A DNA stretch of 10,373 bases from Lachnospiraceae bacterium (GCA_031262285.1 JAISHZ010000043.1:1-10373), one strand, 5' to 3'; positions 1-7,661 are shown, numbered from the stretch's first letter. Notes: generated by a model from the letters alone, not told the origin. A program made the numbers and translations.

Positions 1-1887
1 GATTTTTCACATACAGAAGCAGCAAATGCCGTCACCAAGCCGGTAAGACCAATCAAGATCATTTTGGAACGAAAACCGCAAAATATGATTCGAATTTTGC
101 ATAACGCCTCAAAGCAAGCGCGAATCGGTCTTTATATTATGACGCAAAACCGGCTTTTTTTTGGTTTTATCGTGTCTTTCACAGATGGGACGACTTATTT
201 TTGTCCGATAACGTTACCGGAACCGGAAATGGAGCAGCTTACATTACCCGGCATATCGCAAGAGGTTCGTGAGAAAGGTCAAAAAGGTGCAACTCTTTCC
301 GGAAGCGAAATAGAGGAAGTGCTAAGAGCGATTTATGAACTTTCCACTACACAGGTTCAGATCATTACCTTTGATTGTAAAGAACAATATTTATTTTTAC
401 AAAAAGAAAATACAACCAATTATTTTGATGTAATCATCGCATCCTATCTGCGCAATCCCATCCAGACAAACTATACACCACAAATGATCGCAAAAGAGTT
501 TTTTGACGAAAAACTTCCGGATCATGCGCAAGTATTTGGGAAAAAGAGTTTCATACAGATCTTCAAGGATCCTTCGTTGGAAGCAGCGTTTCAAACCTTG
601 TATAGCCAAGCACTCTACTATTCTTTATGCGCGTATCCGATTCTGGATCAAGTACTGCGGGAAGAACAGATGGATCATTTGATGACGGAGATTGAGATGC
701 CGTTATCACTTGTGTTGTATGATATGGAAACAGAAGGGATTCAAGTACGCCAAAAGGAATTGCATACGTATAGTGAAGCGCTTACGCAACGAATCACGGA
801 ACTGGAAAAGATGATATATGAAGCAGCCGGGACTTCGTTTTTGATTCAATCGCCGAAACAGCTTGGGGAAATCTTGTTTGACAAATTGGGATTGCCCAGT
901 GGCAAGAAAACAAAGAGCGGCTATTCCACAGATGTAGACGTGCTTGAAAAACTTGCACCCGATTATCAAATTGCCAAAGATGTATTGGAGTATCGCGGTT
1001 TGATGAAATTAAAATCGACCTATGCAGAAGGATTGGTAGCTTTTATCGGAGAAGATCAGCGCATTCATACACATTTCACCCAAACGGAGACTCGTACCGG
1101 ACGATTGAGTTCCAAAGAACCCAATTTACAAAATATCCCCATGCGAACAGAGCTTGGCAGGAAAATCAGAAAAGTATTCGTCCCCAAAGACGGCTATCTG
1201 TTCATGGATGCAGATTATTCCCAGATAGAGCTACGCGTTTTGGCGCATATGTCCGGCGATGAACAACTAATTGAAGCTTATCGTAGTATGGCGGATATTC
1301 ACAAAATAACAGCTTCACAGGTATTCCATACGCCGATGGATCAAGTGACCGATATACAGAGGAGAAATGCGAAAGCAGTCAATTTTGGAATCGTTTATGG
1401 TATTAGTTCTTTTGGATTAAGCCAAGATTTGAGTATCAATAGAAAAGAAGCACAGTCTTACATCGAGAAATATTTTGCGACGTATCCGAAAGTCAAAGGA
1501 TTTTTGGATGCGCAAGTAAAGATGGCGAGAGAGAAGGGGTATGTTGAAACCCTATTCGGAAGGCGACGTCCATTACCGGAGCTTGCTGCCGCCGGTCGTT
1601 CTCAACGTTCTTTTGGGGAGCGAATCGCGAAGAATTCTCCGATTCAAGGGACTGCAGCCGATATTATCAAAATCGCTATGATAAAAGTATGGAAAGCACT
1701 CAAAGAGAGCGGTTTGGAATCAAAACTGATTCTACAAGTTCATGATGAACTTTTGATTGAAACGAAAAAAGAGGAAGAAGCACAGGTACGAATCATTTTG
1801 GAAGAAAATATGAAAGGCGCCGCTGATTTATTGGTGGCGTTGGAAGTCGATTTGCATACAGGAAGCAATTGGTATGAAGCAAAATAG
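1..1887 (+). CDS. polA: DNA polymerase I, 5'-truncated by the window edge
   Basis: Family A DNA polymerase, which fills gaps during repair and replaces Okazaki primers. The frame is open from base 1, so the gene starts outside the window and the 5'-3' exonuclease domain is not visible. About 628 residues remain. Bases 60 to about 650 encode the 3'-5' exonuclease-like fold. Its expected DxE metal site is absent (GLYIMTQ at that strand), so proofreading is probably lost, as in Bacillus and Taq enzymes. The polymerase domain is intact: TRTGRL at 1090-1107, motif A DADYSQIELR from 1207, motif B from RRNAKAVNFG at 1360 to YG near 1401, and motif C VHDE around 1738-1749. Counted from the TTG at 64, these residues keep a constant offset of 321 from E. 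coli D705, K758, Y766 and D882, so the core has no net indel. The TTG at 64 is not a real start. coaE follows after 35 bases, probably in the same operon. Confidence 0.97.
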   Translation, partial: DFSHTEAANAVTKPVRPIKIILERKPQNMIRILHNASKQARIGLYIMTQNRLFFGFIVSFTDGTTYFCPITLPEPEMEQLTLPGISQEVREKGQKGATLSGSEIEEVLRAIYELSTTQVQIITFDCKEQYLFLQKENTTNYFDVIIASYLRNPIQTNYTPQMIAKEFFDEKLPDHAQVFGKKSFIQIFKDPSLEAAFQTLYSQALYYSLCAYPILDQVLREEQMDHLMTEIEMPLSLVLYDMETEGIQVRQKELHTYSEALTQRITELEKMIYEAAGTSFLIQSPKQLGEILFDKLGLPSGKKTKSGYSTDVDVLEKLAPDYQIAKDVLEYRGLMKLKSTYAEGLVAFIGEDQRIHTHFTQTETRTGRLSSKEPNLQNIPMRTELGRKIRKVFVPKDGYLFMDADYSQIELRVLAHMSGDEQLIEAYRSMADIHKITASQVFHTPMDQVTDIQRRNAKAVNFGIVYGISSFGLSQDLSINRKEAQSYIEKYFATYPKVKGFLDAQVKMAREKGYVETLFGRRRPLPELAAAGRSQRSFGERIAKNSPIQGTAADIIKIAMIKVWKALKESGLESKLILQVHDELLIETKKEEEAQVRIILEENMKGAADLLVALEVDLHTGSNWYEAK

Positions 1888-1922
1888 AAGTCTTATTGTC
1901 TGACGATGCGGGGAGGAATACG

Positions 1923-2537
1923 ATGTACAGTATAGGGATCACGGGAGGAATCGGCGCGGGGAAAACCATGGCGCTAACTTATGTCAAAGAACATTATCCA
2001 TGCGAAATCTATATTGCCGATGAAGTGGCGCATAAGGTCATGGAACCCGGGCAGCCTTGTTATGAAAGAATCGTCGAATTAATGGGGAAAGGGATTCTTG
2101 CCAAAGACCGCACCATCGACAAAATAGCGATGGCTGCGCGGATTTTCATGGACAAGAATCTACTCAACCGGGTAAACGCGATTGTCCATCCGGCTGTACA
2201 GGAGTATTTAACGCAATGTCTGACACAGGGAAAAGCGAAACCGGAGTTGGCTTTTGTCTTTGTGGAAGCGGCGCTTTTAATCGAAGCGGGTTATACCGAC
2301 AAAATGGACGAGCTTTGGTATATTCATGCGGAAGAATTCGTCAGACGCAAGCGTTTAGAAGCCCAAAGAGGGTATTCGCCGGATCGTATTACCCAAGTCA
2401 TTCGACAACAGTTAACAGAAGAAGCTTTTCGCAAAGAATGTCATGTTGTTTTGGAAAATAACGGAACACCGGAAGAATTGTACAAACAGATAGACCAGAG
2501 ATTGGAGGTCATTACGTGGAATTCATGTATCCATTGA
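1923..2537 (+). CDS. coaE: Dephospho-CoA kinase
   Basis: Catalyses the last step of coenzyme A synthesis, the ATP-dependent phosphorylation of the ribose 3'-hydroxyl of dephospho-CoA, in the cytoplasm. The P-loop GGIGAGK lies at residues 8-14. ADEVAH (D33, H37) is the substrate-site motif, VHP follows in the CoA domain, and the lid and C-terminal signature runs RGYSPDRI..Q..RQQ to ENNGTPEELYKQI. The length is 204 residues, typical of the family. I chose the ATG at 1923 because GGGGAGG at 1910-1916 sits six bases upstream and the P-loop then falls at the usual position. A TTG at 1896 in the same frame would add nine residues with no support. The gene is 35 bases after polA, and its last 22 bases overlap the next gene, whose ribosome-binding site lies inside coaE. 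That points to translational coupling. Confidence 0.96.
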   Translation: MYSIGITGGIGAGKTMALTYVKEHYPCEIYIADEVAHKVMEPGQPCYERIVELMGKGILAKDRTIDKIAMAARIFMDKNLLNRVNAIVHPAVQEYLTQCLTQGKAKPELAFVFVEAALLIEAGYTDKMDELWYIHAEEFVRRKRLEAQRGYSPDRITQVIRQQLTEEAFRKECHVVLENNGTPEELYKQIDQRLEVITWNSCIH

Positions 2538-4714
2538 TATTTGGTCTGGATATCGGAACCAGAAGTATCGTCGGAATCGTGGGGTATCGCAAAGCAGACC
2601 GAATCTATGTCGTGGCACAAGAATCCATGGAACACTCCACACGAGCGATGTTGGATGGGCAAATTCATGACATCGGCAAAGTGGCGGAAACCATCGCACA
2701 GGTGAAACAGCGACTGGAATCTACATTGGGAAGAGAGTTAAAGGATGTCTGTATCGCTGCTGCGGGGCGTGTGCTTCGAACGATTACGACGTATGCTCAA
2801 CAGGATTTTGGTTTGGCAAAAGAGGTGACACAGGAGGACATCTATTCCCTCGTAACGCTAGGAGTGGAGAAGGCATACGAGGAATTTACAGCCGGTAATG
2901 ATTCTGAACTGCGATTTTACTGTGTCGGACATTCGGCGATTCGATATTACATGAATGGCTACCCGATCGGCAATCTGGATGGGCACAAGGCACAGGTCAT
3001 CGGTGTGGATTTGATCGCTACATTCTTACCGGATGATGTGGTGGACGGATTATACAAAGCAGTGGAAATGGCAGGTTTAAAAGTCGTGAACCTGACACTT
3101 GAGCCGATAGCCGCAATGCAGGTGGCGATTCCGGAAAAATACCGGATGTTGAATATGGCATTGGTTGATGTAGGCGCAGGAACAAGTGATATTTCAATCA
3201 CAAAATCGGGAGCAATTACAGCATATGGCATGATACCGGTGGCAGGCGACAGTCTGACCGACATCATCGTTCAGCACTGTTTGGTGGATTTTGATACAGC
3301 GGAATTCATTAAAAGACAAGCGGCGACCAGAAAAGAAGTCGAGTACGTAGATATTATGGGGCTTCCCCAGACGATTCTTTCCACAGATGTCAATGCACTA
3401 TTGGCAGATGCTATCACGCATATGACCAAATTGGTGGCGGATTGTATCAAGGAGTTAAATGGCGATAAGCCCGTTAGCGCCGTATTTGTGGTAGGAGGGG
3501 GCGGTATCGTACCCGGCTATACGGAGAGTCTTGCCAAAGAGTTGGGGATTTCTACCGAGCGTGTAGCGATTCGAGGAGAACAGGTGATGCAAATGATCAC
3601 CTTTGAACAGGAGAATGTCCGTAAGGACTCTTTAATGGTCACTCCGATCGGTATTTGTCTCAGTTATTATGAACAGGGTAATTACTTTATTTTTGTGATG
3701 TTTAACGACATTCGATTAAAAATGTTTGATAATGGCGATTTGTCCATCGCTGACGCTGCTTTACAAGCTCAGTTTCCCAATGATGCACTTTTTCCGAAAA
3801 GAGGGCAAGCCCTTACGTTTACTGTGAATGGAAAATCACGTATGGTAAGGGGACATCAAGGCGAAACCGCTATCATAACGCTAAACGGAGAGTCGGCAGA
3901 TATTCATACGAAAGTGCATAATGGAGATCATATTCGCGTCGTACCATCGACAGCAGGAGCAGCAGCGAAGTCGCTACTGGGGAAACTTCCGGAAATGGCA
4001 GAACCCCTTGTGGTCATTGTCAATGGAACCAAGATCCGCTTACCCAAGACTGCAAAAGTGGGAGATACCGTCCGGAATGAATTCTATGAGATTCAAGATG
4101 GGGATGAAATCACGGTTTTGCATCAATATACCGTGCAGGAGATTGCTCAATTTATGGACATGACTTTGTCGGAGGGAATGGAGATTCTGGTGAATGATAC
4201 CCCGGCAAAACCGCATACGAAAGTATCTGAGAATTTTACGATTTCATGGAATGCGTCCATTCGCGAACAAGAATCAAAATGGTCAGAGGAGGCGATGTCT
4301 TACCCCATTTCCTATCTTTCGATAGAGAAGAAAGAAGAAGATCAAAGTGTTGTGACTGACGATGAAGCGAATCAAAAGGGGAAGAACGATGATGTGAAGA
4401 ATGGGGAAACAGACCCAAAAAGCGAATACGATACATTGAGGAATGCAAAAGCAGATCCCAAAAGCGATGATCATGCATCGTCATATGATACCCCAGCGAA
4501 TGGGAGCCGTCATGTACACGTAATGATCAATGGGCAGCCTTTCACACTAACCGGGAAATCTACGTATGTGTTTGTGGATATATTTGAAGTATATCCTTTT
4601 GATCTGCAAAATTCCAAAGGGAAAAACCTGGAAGCACAGCTAAACGGAGAGAGTGCGCGATACCTACAGGAACTCAATGAAGGCGATGTTATTCGCATTT
4701 TCTGGAAAAAGTAA
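2516..4714 (+). CDS. FtsA-like actin-fold ATPase with ThiS-like C-terminal repeats
   Basis: The N-terminal ~390 residues are an FtsA/PilM-type actin-fold domain. Visible are phosphate 1 GLDIGTRS (10-17), a 1C-like insert with NGYPIGNLDGHKAQ, phosphate 2 VDVGAGTSD (217-225) and the adenosine motif VVGGGGIVPG (325-334). FtsA is normally about 420 residues and ends in an amphipathic membrane helix. Here the tail runs on to 732 residues and I see no such helix. The tail holds three related segments at about 433-478, 498-578 and 666-732, each starting with a VNG or ING strand. Segments 1 and 3 end in LNGESA...NGDHIRV or NEGDVIRI, resembling ThiS/MoaD beta-grasp folds. A charged linker (about 585-664, with DPKS twice) precedes the last one. 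The GTG at 2516 is chosen because GGAGG at 2504-2508 lies seven bases upstream; the ATG at 2525 would be too far. FtsA-like cell-envelope or division work is inferred; PilM-like or Hsp70-like roles are alternatives. Confidence 0.82.
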   Translation: MEFMYPLIFGLDIGTRSIVGIVGYRKADRIYVVAQESMEHSTRAMLDGQIHDIGKVAETIAQVKQRLESTLGRELKDVCIAAAGRVLRTITTYAQQDFGLAKEVTQEDIYSLVTLGVEKAYEEFTAGNDSELRFYCVGHSAIRYYMNGYPIGNLDGHKAQVIGVDLIATFLPDDVVDGLYKAVEMAGLKVVNLTLEPIAAMQVAIPEKYRMLNMALVDVGAGTSDISITKSGAITAYGMIPVAGDSLTDIIVQHCLVDFDTAEFIKRQAATRKEVEYVDIMGLPQTILSTDVNALLADAITHMTKLVADCIKELNGDKPVSAVFVVGGGGIVPGYTESLAKELGISTERVAIRGEQVMQMITFEQENVRKDSLMVTPIGICLSYYEQGNYFIFVMFNDIRLKMFDNGDLSIADAALQAQFPNDALFPKRGQALTFTVNGKSRMVRGHQGETAIITLNGESADIHTKVHNGDHIRVVPSTAGAAAKSLLGKLPEMAEPLVVIVNGTKIRLPKTAKVGDTVRNEFYEIQDGDEITVLHQYTVQEIAQFMDMTLSEGMEILVNDTPAKPHTKVSENFTISWNASIREQESKWSEEAMSYPISYLSIEKKEEDQSVVTDDEANQKGKNDDVKNGETDPKSEYDTLRNAKADPKSDDHASSYDTPANGSRHVHVMINGQPFTLTGKSTYVFVDIFEVYPFDLQNSKGKNLEAQLNGESARYLQELNEGDVIRIFWKK

Positions 4715-4720
4715 TGTAAA

Positions 4721-4825
4721 ATAAATGCGCGCTAAAGCGCGCAGATTGGAGTCAAGTGTGAAAGTAAAGATCACTTTCACACCTCTTGATTTAAATGCGC
4801 GCTAAGGCGCGCAGATAGGAGTCTA
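4721..4825 (+). repeat. Modular hairpin leader repeat, copy A (before yycJ)
   Basis: This repeat nearly fills the spacer between the FtsA-like gene and yycJ. Parts in order: distal GC-rich hairpin TGCGCGC/GCGCGCA (4726-4743), AGATTGGAGTCAA, A/T-rich hairpin with a perfect 10-bp stem GTGTGAAAGT/ACTTTCACAC (4756-4782, 7-base loop), CTCTTGATTT, proximal GC-rich hairpin (4796-4813), then AGATAGGAGTCTA and the GTG start of yycJ. The blocks at 4721-4758 and 4791-4828 are a direct repeat with a 70-base period. AGGAG at 4817-4821 is the working ribosome-binding site, four bases from the GTG. No U-run follows any stem, so these do not look like intrinsic terminators. Two further copies lie at 5626-5996 (split) and on the minus strand at 8391-8487. 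Confidence 0.88.
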
Positions 4826-5623
4826 GTGAGAATTTGCAGTATTGCGAGCGGAAGTTCGGGAAATTGTATTTATGTTGGATCAGAGACTACGCATTTACTC
4901 GTTGACGTGGGAATCAGCAAAAAGAGAACTGTGGAGGCTCTGAACAAGTTGGAATTGACTGCGAGCAATATTGATGCTGTCTTGGTCACCCATGAACACA
5001 GTGATCATATTCAAGGATTGTATACTGTCGCCGCGACACACCACATTCCCATCTATTGCACAGCAGGAACCATACAAGCGATTCAAAGCCGCTTAGTTGG
5101 GCAGAAGATAGATCCCGCATTGTTTGTTCCGATTCAAGTGGATGAAAAAGTGATCCTCAAAGACCTGCTCATTCATCCAATGCGCGTTTCACACGATGCC
5201 GCAGATCCTGTTGCTTACCGAATCTCTTATGGCAAAAGAAAAGTCGGGATATGTACCGATCTGGGTATCTATGATGACTATACGATAGAGTCCTTGCGTG
5301 GGATGGATGTCCTTTTACTGGAAGCCAATCATGACATTGATATGCTCCAAAAAGGATCTTATCCATATCCTTTAAAAAAGCGGATATTGGGAGAAAGAGG
5401 ACACTTGTCCAACGTTAGTTCCGGTCGTTTGTTGTGCCGACTTTTGCATGACCACCTGTCTACTATCATATTGGGGCATCTGAGTCAAGAAAACAATTTA
5501 CCTGAACTAGCTTATGAGGCAGTACGATTGGAAATCACGCTTGATGAAACTACATATTCTAGGCGGGATGTGCCCATCCAAGTCGCCAAACGCAGCACCA
5601 TGTCAGAAGTGATTACTATATAA
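4826..5623 (+). CDS. yycJ: YycJ/WalJ-like metallo-beta-lactamase-fold hydrolase
   Basis: A cytoplasmic metallo-hydrolase of the MBL superfamily, 265 residues, the usual size for YycJ. The N-terminus carries SGSSGNCIYV. The first metal motif is THEHSDH (H56, H58, D60, H61), followed by SHDAADP (H123), CTDLG (D145), LLLEANHD (E166 to D170) and the late LGHLSQENN segment. Together these are the YycJ pattern. YycJ is described as a probable nuclease and in Bacillus sits with the WalKR two-component genes; no walRK is visible here, so a link to cell-wall control cannot be assumed. The GTG start at 4826 is supported by AGGAG at 4817-4821, although the four-base spacing is short, and by the homologous layout of the other leader copies. 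The stop at 5623 is two bases before the next leader repeat. I am sure of the fold and fairly sure of the subfamily. Confidence 0.88.
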   Translation: MRICSIASGSSGNCIYVGSETTHLLVDVGISKKRTVEALNKLELTASNIDAVLVTHEHSDHIQGLYTVAATHHIPIYCTAGTIQAIQSRLVGQKIDPALFVPIQVDEKVILKDLLIHPMRVSHDAADPVAYRISYGKRKVGICTDLGIYDDYTIESLRGMDVLLLEANHDIDMLQKGSYPYPLKKRILGERGHLSNVSSGRLLCRLLHDHLSTIILGHLSQENNLPELAYEAVRLEITLDETTYSRRDVPIQVAKRSTMSEVITI

Positions 5624-5625
5624 AA

Positions 5626-5661
5626 GTACACCTGGCGTACAGACGAGAGCAAAATTGAAAG
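5626..5661 (+). repeat. Leader repeat copy B, distal fragment (left of insertion)
   Basis: A degenerate distal GC-type hairpin, GTACACC T GGCGTAC at 5626-5640, is followed by AGACGAGAGC and AAATTGAAAG. It lines up with the same part of copy C (GGCGCACAGACGGGAGCAC, then ATTTGAAAG). One stem position changes from G:C to A:T on both sides, while another has become an A/C mismatch. The repeat breaks off at 5661 and resumes at 5925, so I read this as the left half of a leader copy split by the element at 5662-5924. Confidence 0.7.
5652..5661 (+). repeat. Putative target-site duplication, left copy
   Basis: AAATTGAAAG occurs here and, identically, at 5925-5934, immediately flanking the palindromic element. 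The neighbouring bases differ on both sides, so the repeat is exactly 10 bp. In the intact leader copy C this place holds a single ATTTGAAAG, the 5' arm of the A/T-rich hairpin, which is the expectation for a duplicated insertion target. Confidence 0.65.
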
Positions 5662-5924
5662 TGTTAGTATTCACGCGTTTGCCGATCTACGTTTATAGCC
5701 AATCGATGCACAGAACCGCACAGAGCCAAGGGGAGTTTTGGGTGTTATACGTTCTGTGGAGATGAGACCAAGTGAAAATGAGCGCTTGCTTGTGCGCGCA
5801 TTTTCACTGCCATGGGCTCATCGGAACGCTCAGAGAGTCTAACACCCAAAACTCCCCTTGGCTCTGTGTGGTTCGTCCGGGAGACACTGCCTTTGAAATG
5901 TAAACAAGCGAACGCGTGAGTAGT
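5662..5924. mobile_element. Palindromic MITE-like element (263 bp), no gene
   Basis: A long interrupted palindrome without a credible reading frame. The outer arms are TCACGCGTTTGC (5671-5682) and GCGAACGCGTGA (5908-5919), pairing over 12 bp with one G-U. Weaker pairing reaches outward to 5664 and 5926, slightly into the right direct repeat. Inside are the 35-bp arms at 5713-5747 and 5840-5874, then smaller nested stems down to a GCGC/GCGC tip. An exact 10-bp direct repeat flanks it, and the flanks joined together restore a leader repeat like copy C. That argues for insertion of a non-autonomous mobile element. A structured RNA gene is the main alternative. No transposase is in the window, so any mobilising enzyme would act in trans. 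Confidence 0.68.
5713..5874. repeat. Near-perfect 35-bp inverted repeat forming a long hairpin
   Basis: The arms at 5713-5747 and 5840-5874 are complementary over 35 positions, 29 of them without interruption (5719-5747 with 5840-5868), then one G-U and five more pairs. Nested inside are CGTTC/GAACG (5750-5754 with 5824-5828), GATGAG/CTCATC (5761-5766 with 5817-5822), AGTGAAAATG/CATTTTCACT (5771-5780 with 5799-5808) and GCGC/GCGC (5782-5785 with 5794-5797). Transcribed from either strand, this would be a very stable rod. It lacks a trailing U-run, so it is not a standard terminator, though it could block or process read-through from yycJ into the ACT gene. Confidence 0.93.
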
Positions 5925-5996
5925 AAATTGAAAGAAAGAAAAAGCTTTCAAAATCTTGATTAAGATGTGCGCCTAAGGCGCACAGACGGGAGTTTT
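5925..5996 (+). repeat. Leader repeat copy B, proximal part (ACT gene leader)
   Basis: It starts with the right copy of AAATTGAAAG (5925-5934). Next come the A/T-rich hairpin TTGAAAG/CTTTCAA (5928-5934 with 5945-5951), AATCTTGATTAAGA, and the GC-rich hairpin TGTGCGCC TAA GGCGCACA (5966-5984). GACGGGAGTTTT then leads into the ATG at 5997. GGGAG at 5988-5992 is the ribosome-binding site, four bases from the start as in copy A. Compared with copy A, the GC stem has changed on both strands yet still pairs. Confidence 0.88.
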
Positions 5997-6272
5997 ATGA
6001 AGAAAACGATTATTACTGTTATTGGAAAGGATACTGTGGGTATTATCGCTAAGGTTTGCACTTATTTAGCGGAGAATGGGATTAATATCTTGGATATCTC
6101 ACAGACGATCGTACAGGAGTATTTTAACATGATGATGATTGTGGATACCTCACAAATCACGAATCAAAACTTCACAAATATGGCGGATGATTTGGAAACT
6201 CTTGGCAAAGAGATCGGAGTCATGATCAAATGTCAAAGAGAAGAAATATTCGCACAAATGCATCGAATATAG
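5997..6272 (+). CDS. ACT domain protein, UPF0237 family
   Basis: A 91-residue single ACT domain starting MKKTIITVIGKDTVGIIAKV. The GKDxxGI turn is where ACT domains bind small ligands, usually amino acids. It continues with VCTYLAENGINILDISQTI and YFNMMMIVD, the normal beta-alpha-beta order, then a second helix and strand. The full length matches UPF0237. The ATG at 5997 is chosen because GGGAG precedes it by four bases and the domain begins at once. A GTG at 5967 in the same frame lies inside the leader hairpin and would add ten residues of hairpin-encoded sequence. The UPF0210 gene follows after 24 bases. The two families are commonly adjacent in Firmicutes and archaea, which suggests that the ACT protein is a sensor or partner subunit. 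The ligand is unknown. Confidence 0.93.
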   Translation: MKKTIITVIGKDTVGIIAKVCTYLAENGINILDISQTIVQEYFNMMMIVDTSQITNQNFTNMADDLETLGKEIGVMIKCQREEIFAQMHRI

Positions 6273-6296
6273 TAAAGAATAGGAGTCAAATAGTAC

Positions 6297-7661
6297 ATGG
6301 TAAATATATTTGAAGTTACCGAAACAAACGATATGATTCAAAAAGAAAATTTGGATGTACGTACCATCACCATGGGAATCAGTTTGCTGGATTGCATAGA
6401 CGCAGATCTGGAACGACTCACTTCCAATATTTATCATAAAATTTGCGAAAGCGCTAAAGAGTTGGTTCGTGTAGGAGATGAAATCGGTCGTGAATTCGGG
6501 ATACCGATCGTCAATAAACGAATATCCGTTACACCAATCTCCCTCATCGGTGCCTCTGCGTGCAAGACCCCGGCAGATTTTGTGAAAATCGCACAGAGCT
6601 TGGATCGAGCCGCTCTTGAAGTGGGAGTCAATTTCATTGGCGGATTTTGCGCACTTGTCAGCAAGTCTATGACACGAGCGGATGAATTGTTGATACGAGC
6701 AATACCGGAAGCGCTGGCGACGACACAACGCGTGTGTAGTTCGGTGAATGTAGGTTCCACCAAAACGGGTATCAACATGGACGCAGTGCGGCTACTGGGG
6801 AATATCATCGTAGAAACCGCACAATGGACGAAAGAGCAAGATAGTATCGGCTGTGCGAAGTTGGTGGTATTTTGTAATGCGCCGGACGACAATCCGTTTA
6901 TGGCGGGCGCGTTTCATGGTGTAACAGAAGCGGACAGTATTATCAATGTGGGAGTGAGTGGTCCCGGAGTGGTAAAGACTGCCTTGCAGAAAGTACGAGG
7001 CGAAAGCTTCGAAGTATTGTGTGAGACGATTAAAAAGACGGCTTTTAAGGTAACCAGAGTCGGGCAGCTTGTTGCCAAAGAAGCGTCGAAGCGTCTTGGC
7101 GTACCGTTCGGGATCGTGGATCTATCGTTGGCTCCGACCCCGGCGATCGGAGACAGCGTGGCGGATATCTTGTGCGAGATCGGACTGGAATACCCGGGAG
7201 CGCCCGGAACGACAGCAGCCTTGGCACTCTTAAATGACCAAGTCAAAAAAGGCGGCGTGATGGCTTCTTCGTATGTCGGCGGATTGAGTGGAGCATTTAT
7301 ACCCGTTAGCGAGGATCAAGGGATGATAGACGCTGTAGCGATTGGAGCCTTAACCCTTGAAAAGTTAGAGGCGATGACATGTGTCTGCTCCGTTGGGTTG
7401 GATATGATCGCAATACCGGGAGATACCGCACCCGCCTCGATTTCCGGGATAATTGCGGATGAGATGGCGATTGGTATGGTGAATCAAAAGACGACCGCTG
7501 TACGTATCATCCCCGTAATAGGCAAAACAGTCGGAGAACAAGCACATTTTGGCGGATTACTCGGATATGCGCCCATTATGCCGATCAATCGCTTTTCTTG
7601 TGAAGCCTTTATTGCTCGCAGTGGTAGAATCCCGGCACCAATTCATAGCTTTCGTAATTGA
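6297..7661 (+). CDS. UPF0210 (DUF711/PFL-family) protein
   Basis: A 454-residue cytoplasmic protein of the UPF0210/DUF711 family, full length. Characteristic stretches are [13 protein letters not shown] near the N-terminus, [14 protein letters not shown] (C118), [25 protein letters not shown] (G219 to K227), [12 protein letters not shown] (around 298-309) and [14 protein letters not shown] close to the end. The biochemical role is not established as far as I know; the glycine-rich loops suggest binding of a phosphate or small ligand, which is inference. AGGAG at 6281-6285 lies 11 bases from the ATG, rather far but the best available. The gene follows the ACT gene closely, so the two are probably cotranscribed. 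Its stop codon abuts that of the opposing traX gene with no space for a terminator. Confidence 0.93.
   Translation: MVNIFEVTETNDMIQKENLDVRTITMGISLLDCIDADLERLTSNIYHKICESAKELVRVGDEIGREFGIPIVNKRISVTPISLIGASACKTPADFVKIAQSLDRAALEVGVNFIGGFCALVSKSMTRADELLIRAIPEALATTQRVCSSVNVGSTKTGINMDAVRLLGNIIVETAQWTKEQDSIGCAKLVVFCNAPDDNPFMAGAFHGVTEADSIINVGVSGPGVVKTALQKVRGESFEVLCETIKKTAFKVTRVGQLVAKEASKRLGVPFGIVDLSLAPTPAIGDSVADILCEIGLEYPGAPGTTAALALLNDQVKKGGVMASSYVGGLSGAFIPVSEDQGMIDAVAIGALTLEKLEAMTCVCSVGLDMIAIPGDTAPASISGIIADEMAIGMVNQKTTAVRIIPVIGKTVGEQAHFGGLLGYAPIMPINRFSCEAFIARSGRIPAPIHSFRN

Noticed and set aside
4756..4761. GTG followed directly by TGA after a GGAG in leader copy A, a possible start-stop mini-ORF
   Set aside because: The corresponding place in copies B and C does not give a start-stop pair; B would give an 11-codon TTG frame in the undivided form and C a long frame running past the traX start. 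With no conservation, a leader peptide is unlikely.
4726..4813. The hairpins as intrinsic terminators of the FtsA-like gene
   Set aside because: No U-run follows any stem, and the last one leads straight into the yycJ ribosome-binding site. The same holds for the copies at 5966-5984 and 8404-8420.
5745..5951. 68-residue minus-strand reading frame inside the palindrome
   Set aside because: It crosses the inverted repeat and the leader hairpin, has no evident ribosome-binding site and resembles no family; its openness follows from the palindrome.
4721..5996. CRISPR array suggested by the short palindromic repeats
   Set aside because: The 70-base direct repeat occurs only twice, the material between is another hairpin and not a unique spacer, and no cas gene is present.
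6150..6728. 192-residue minus-strand open frame opposite the ACT and UPF0210 genes
   Set aside because: It is antisense to two well-recognised proteins, its composition is cysteine- and serine-rich without any domain, and no start signal is seen.
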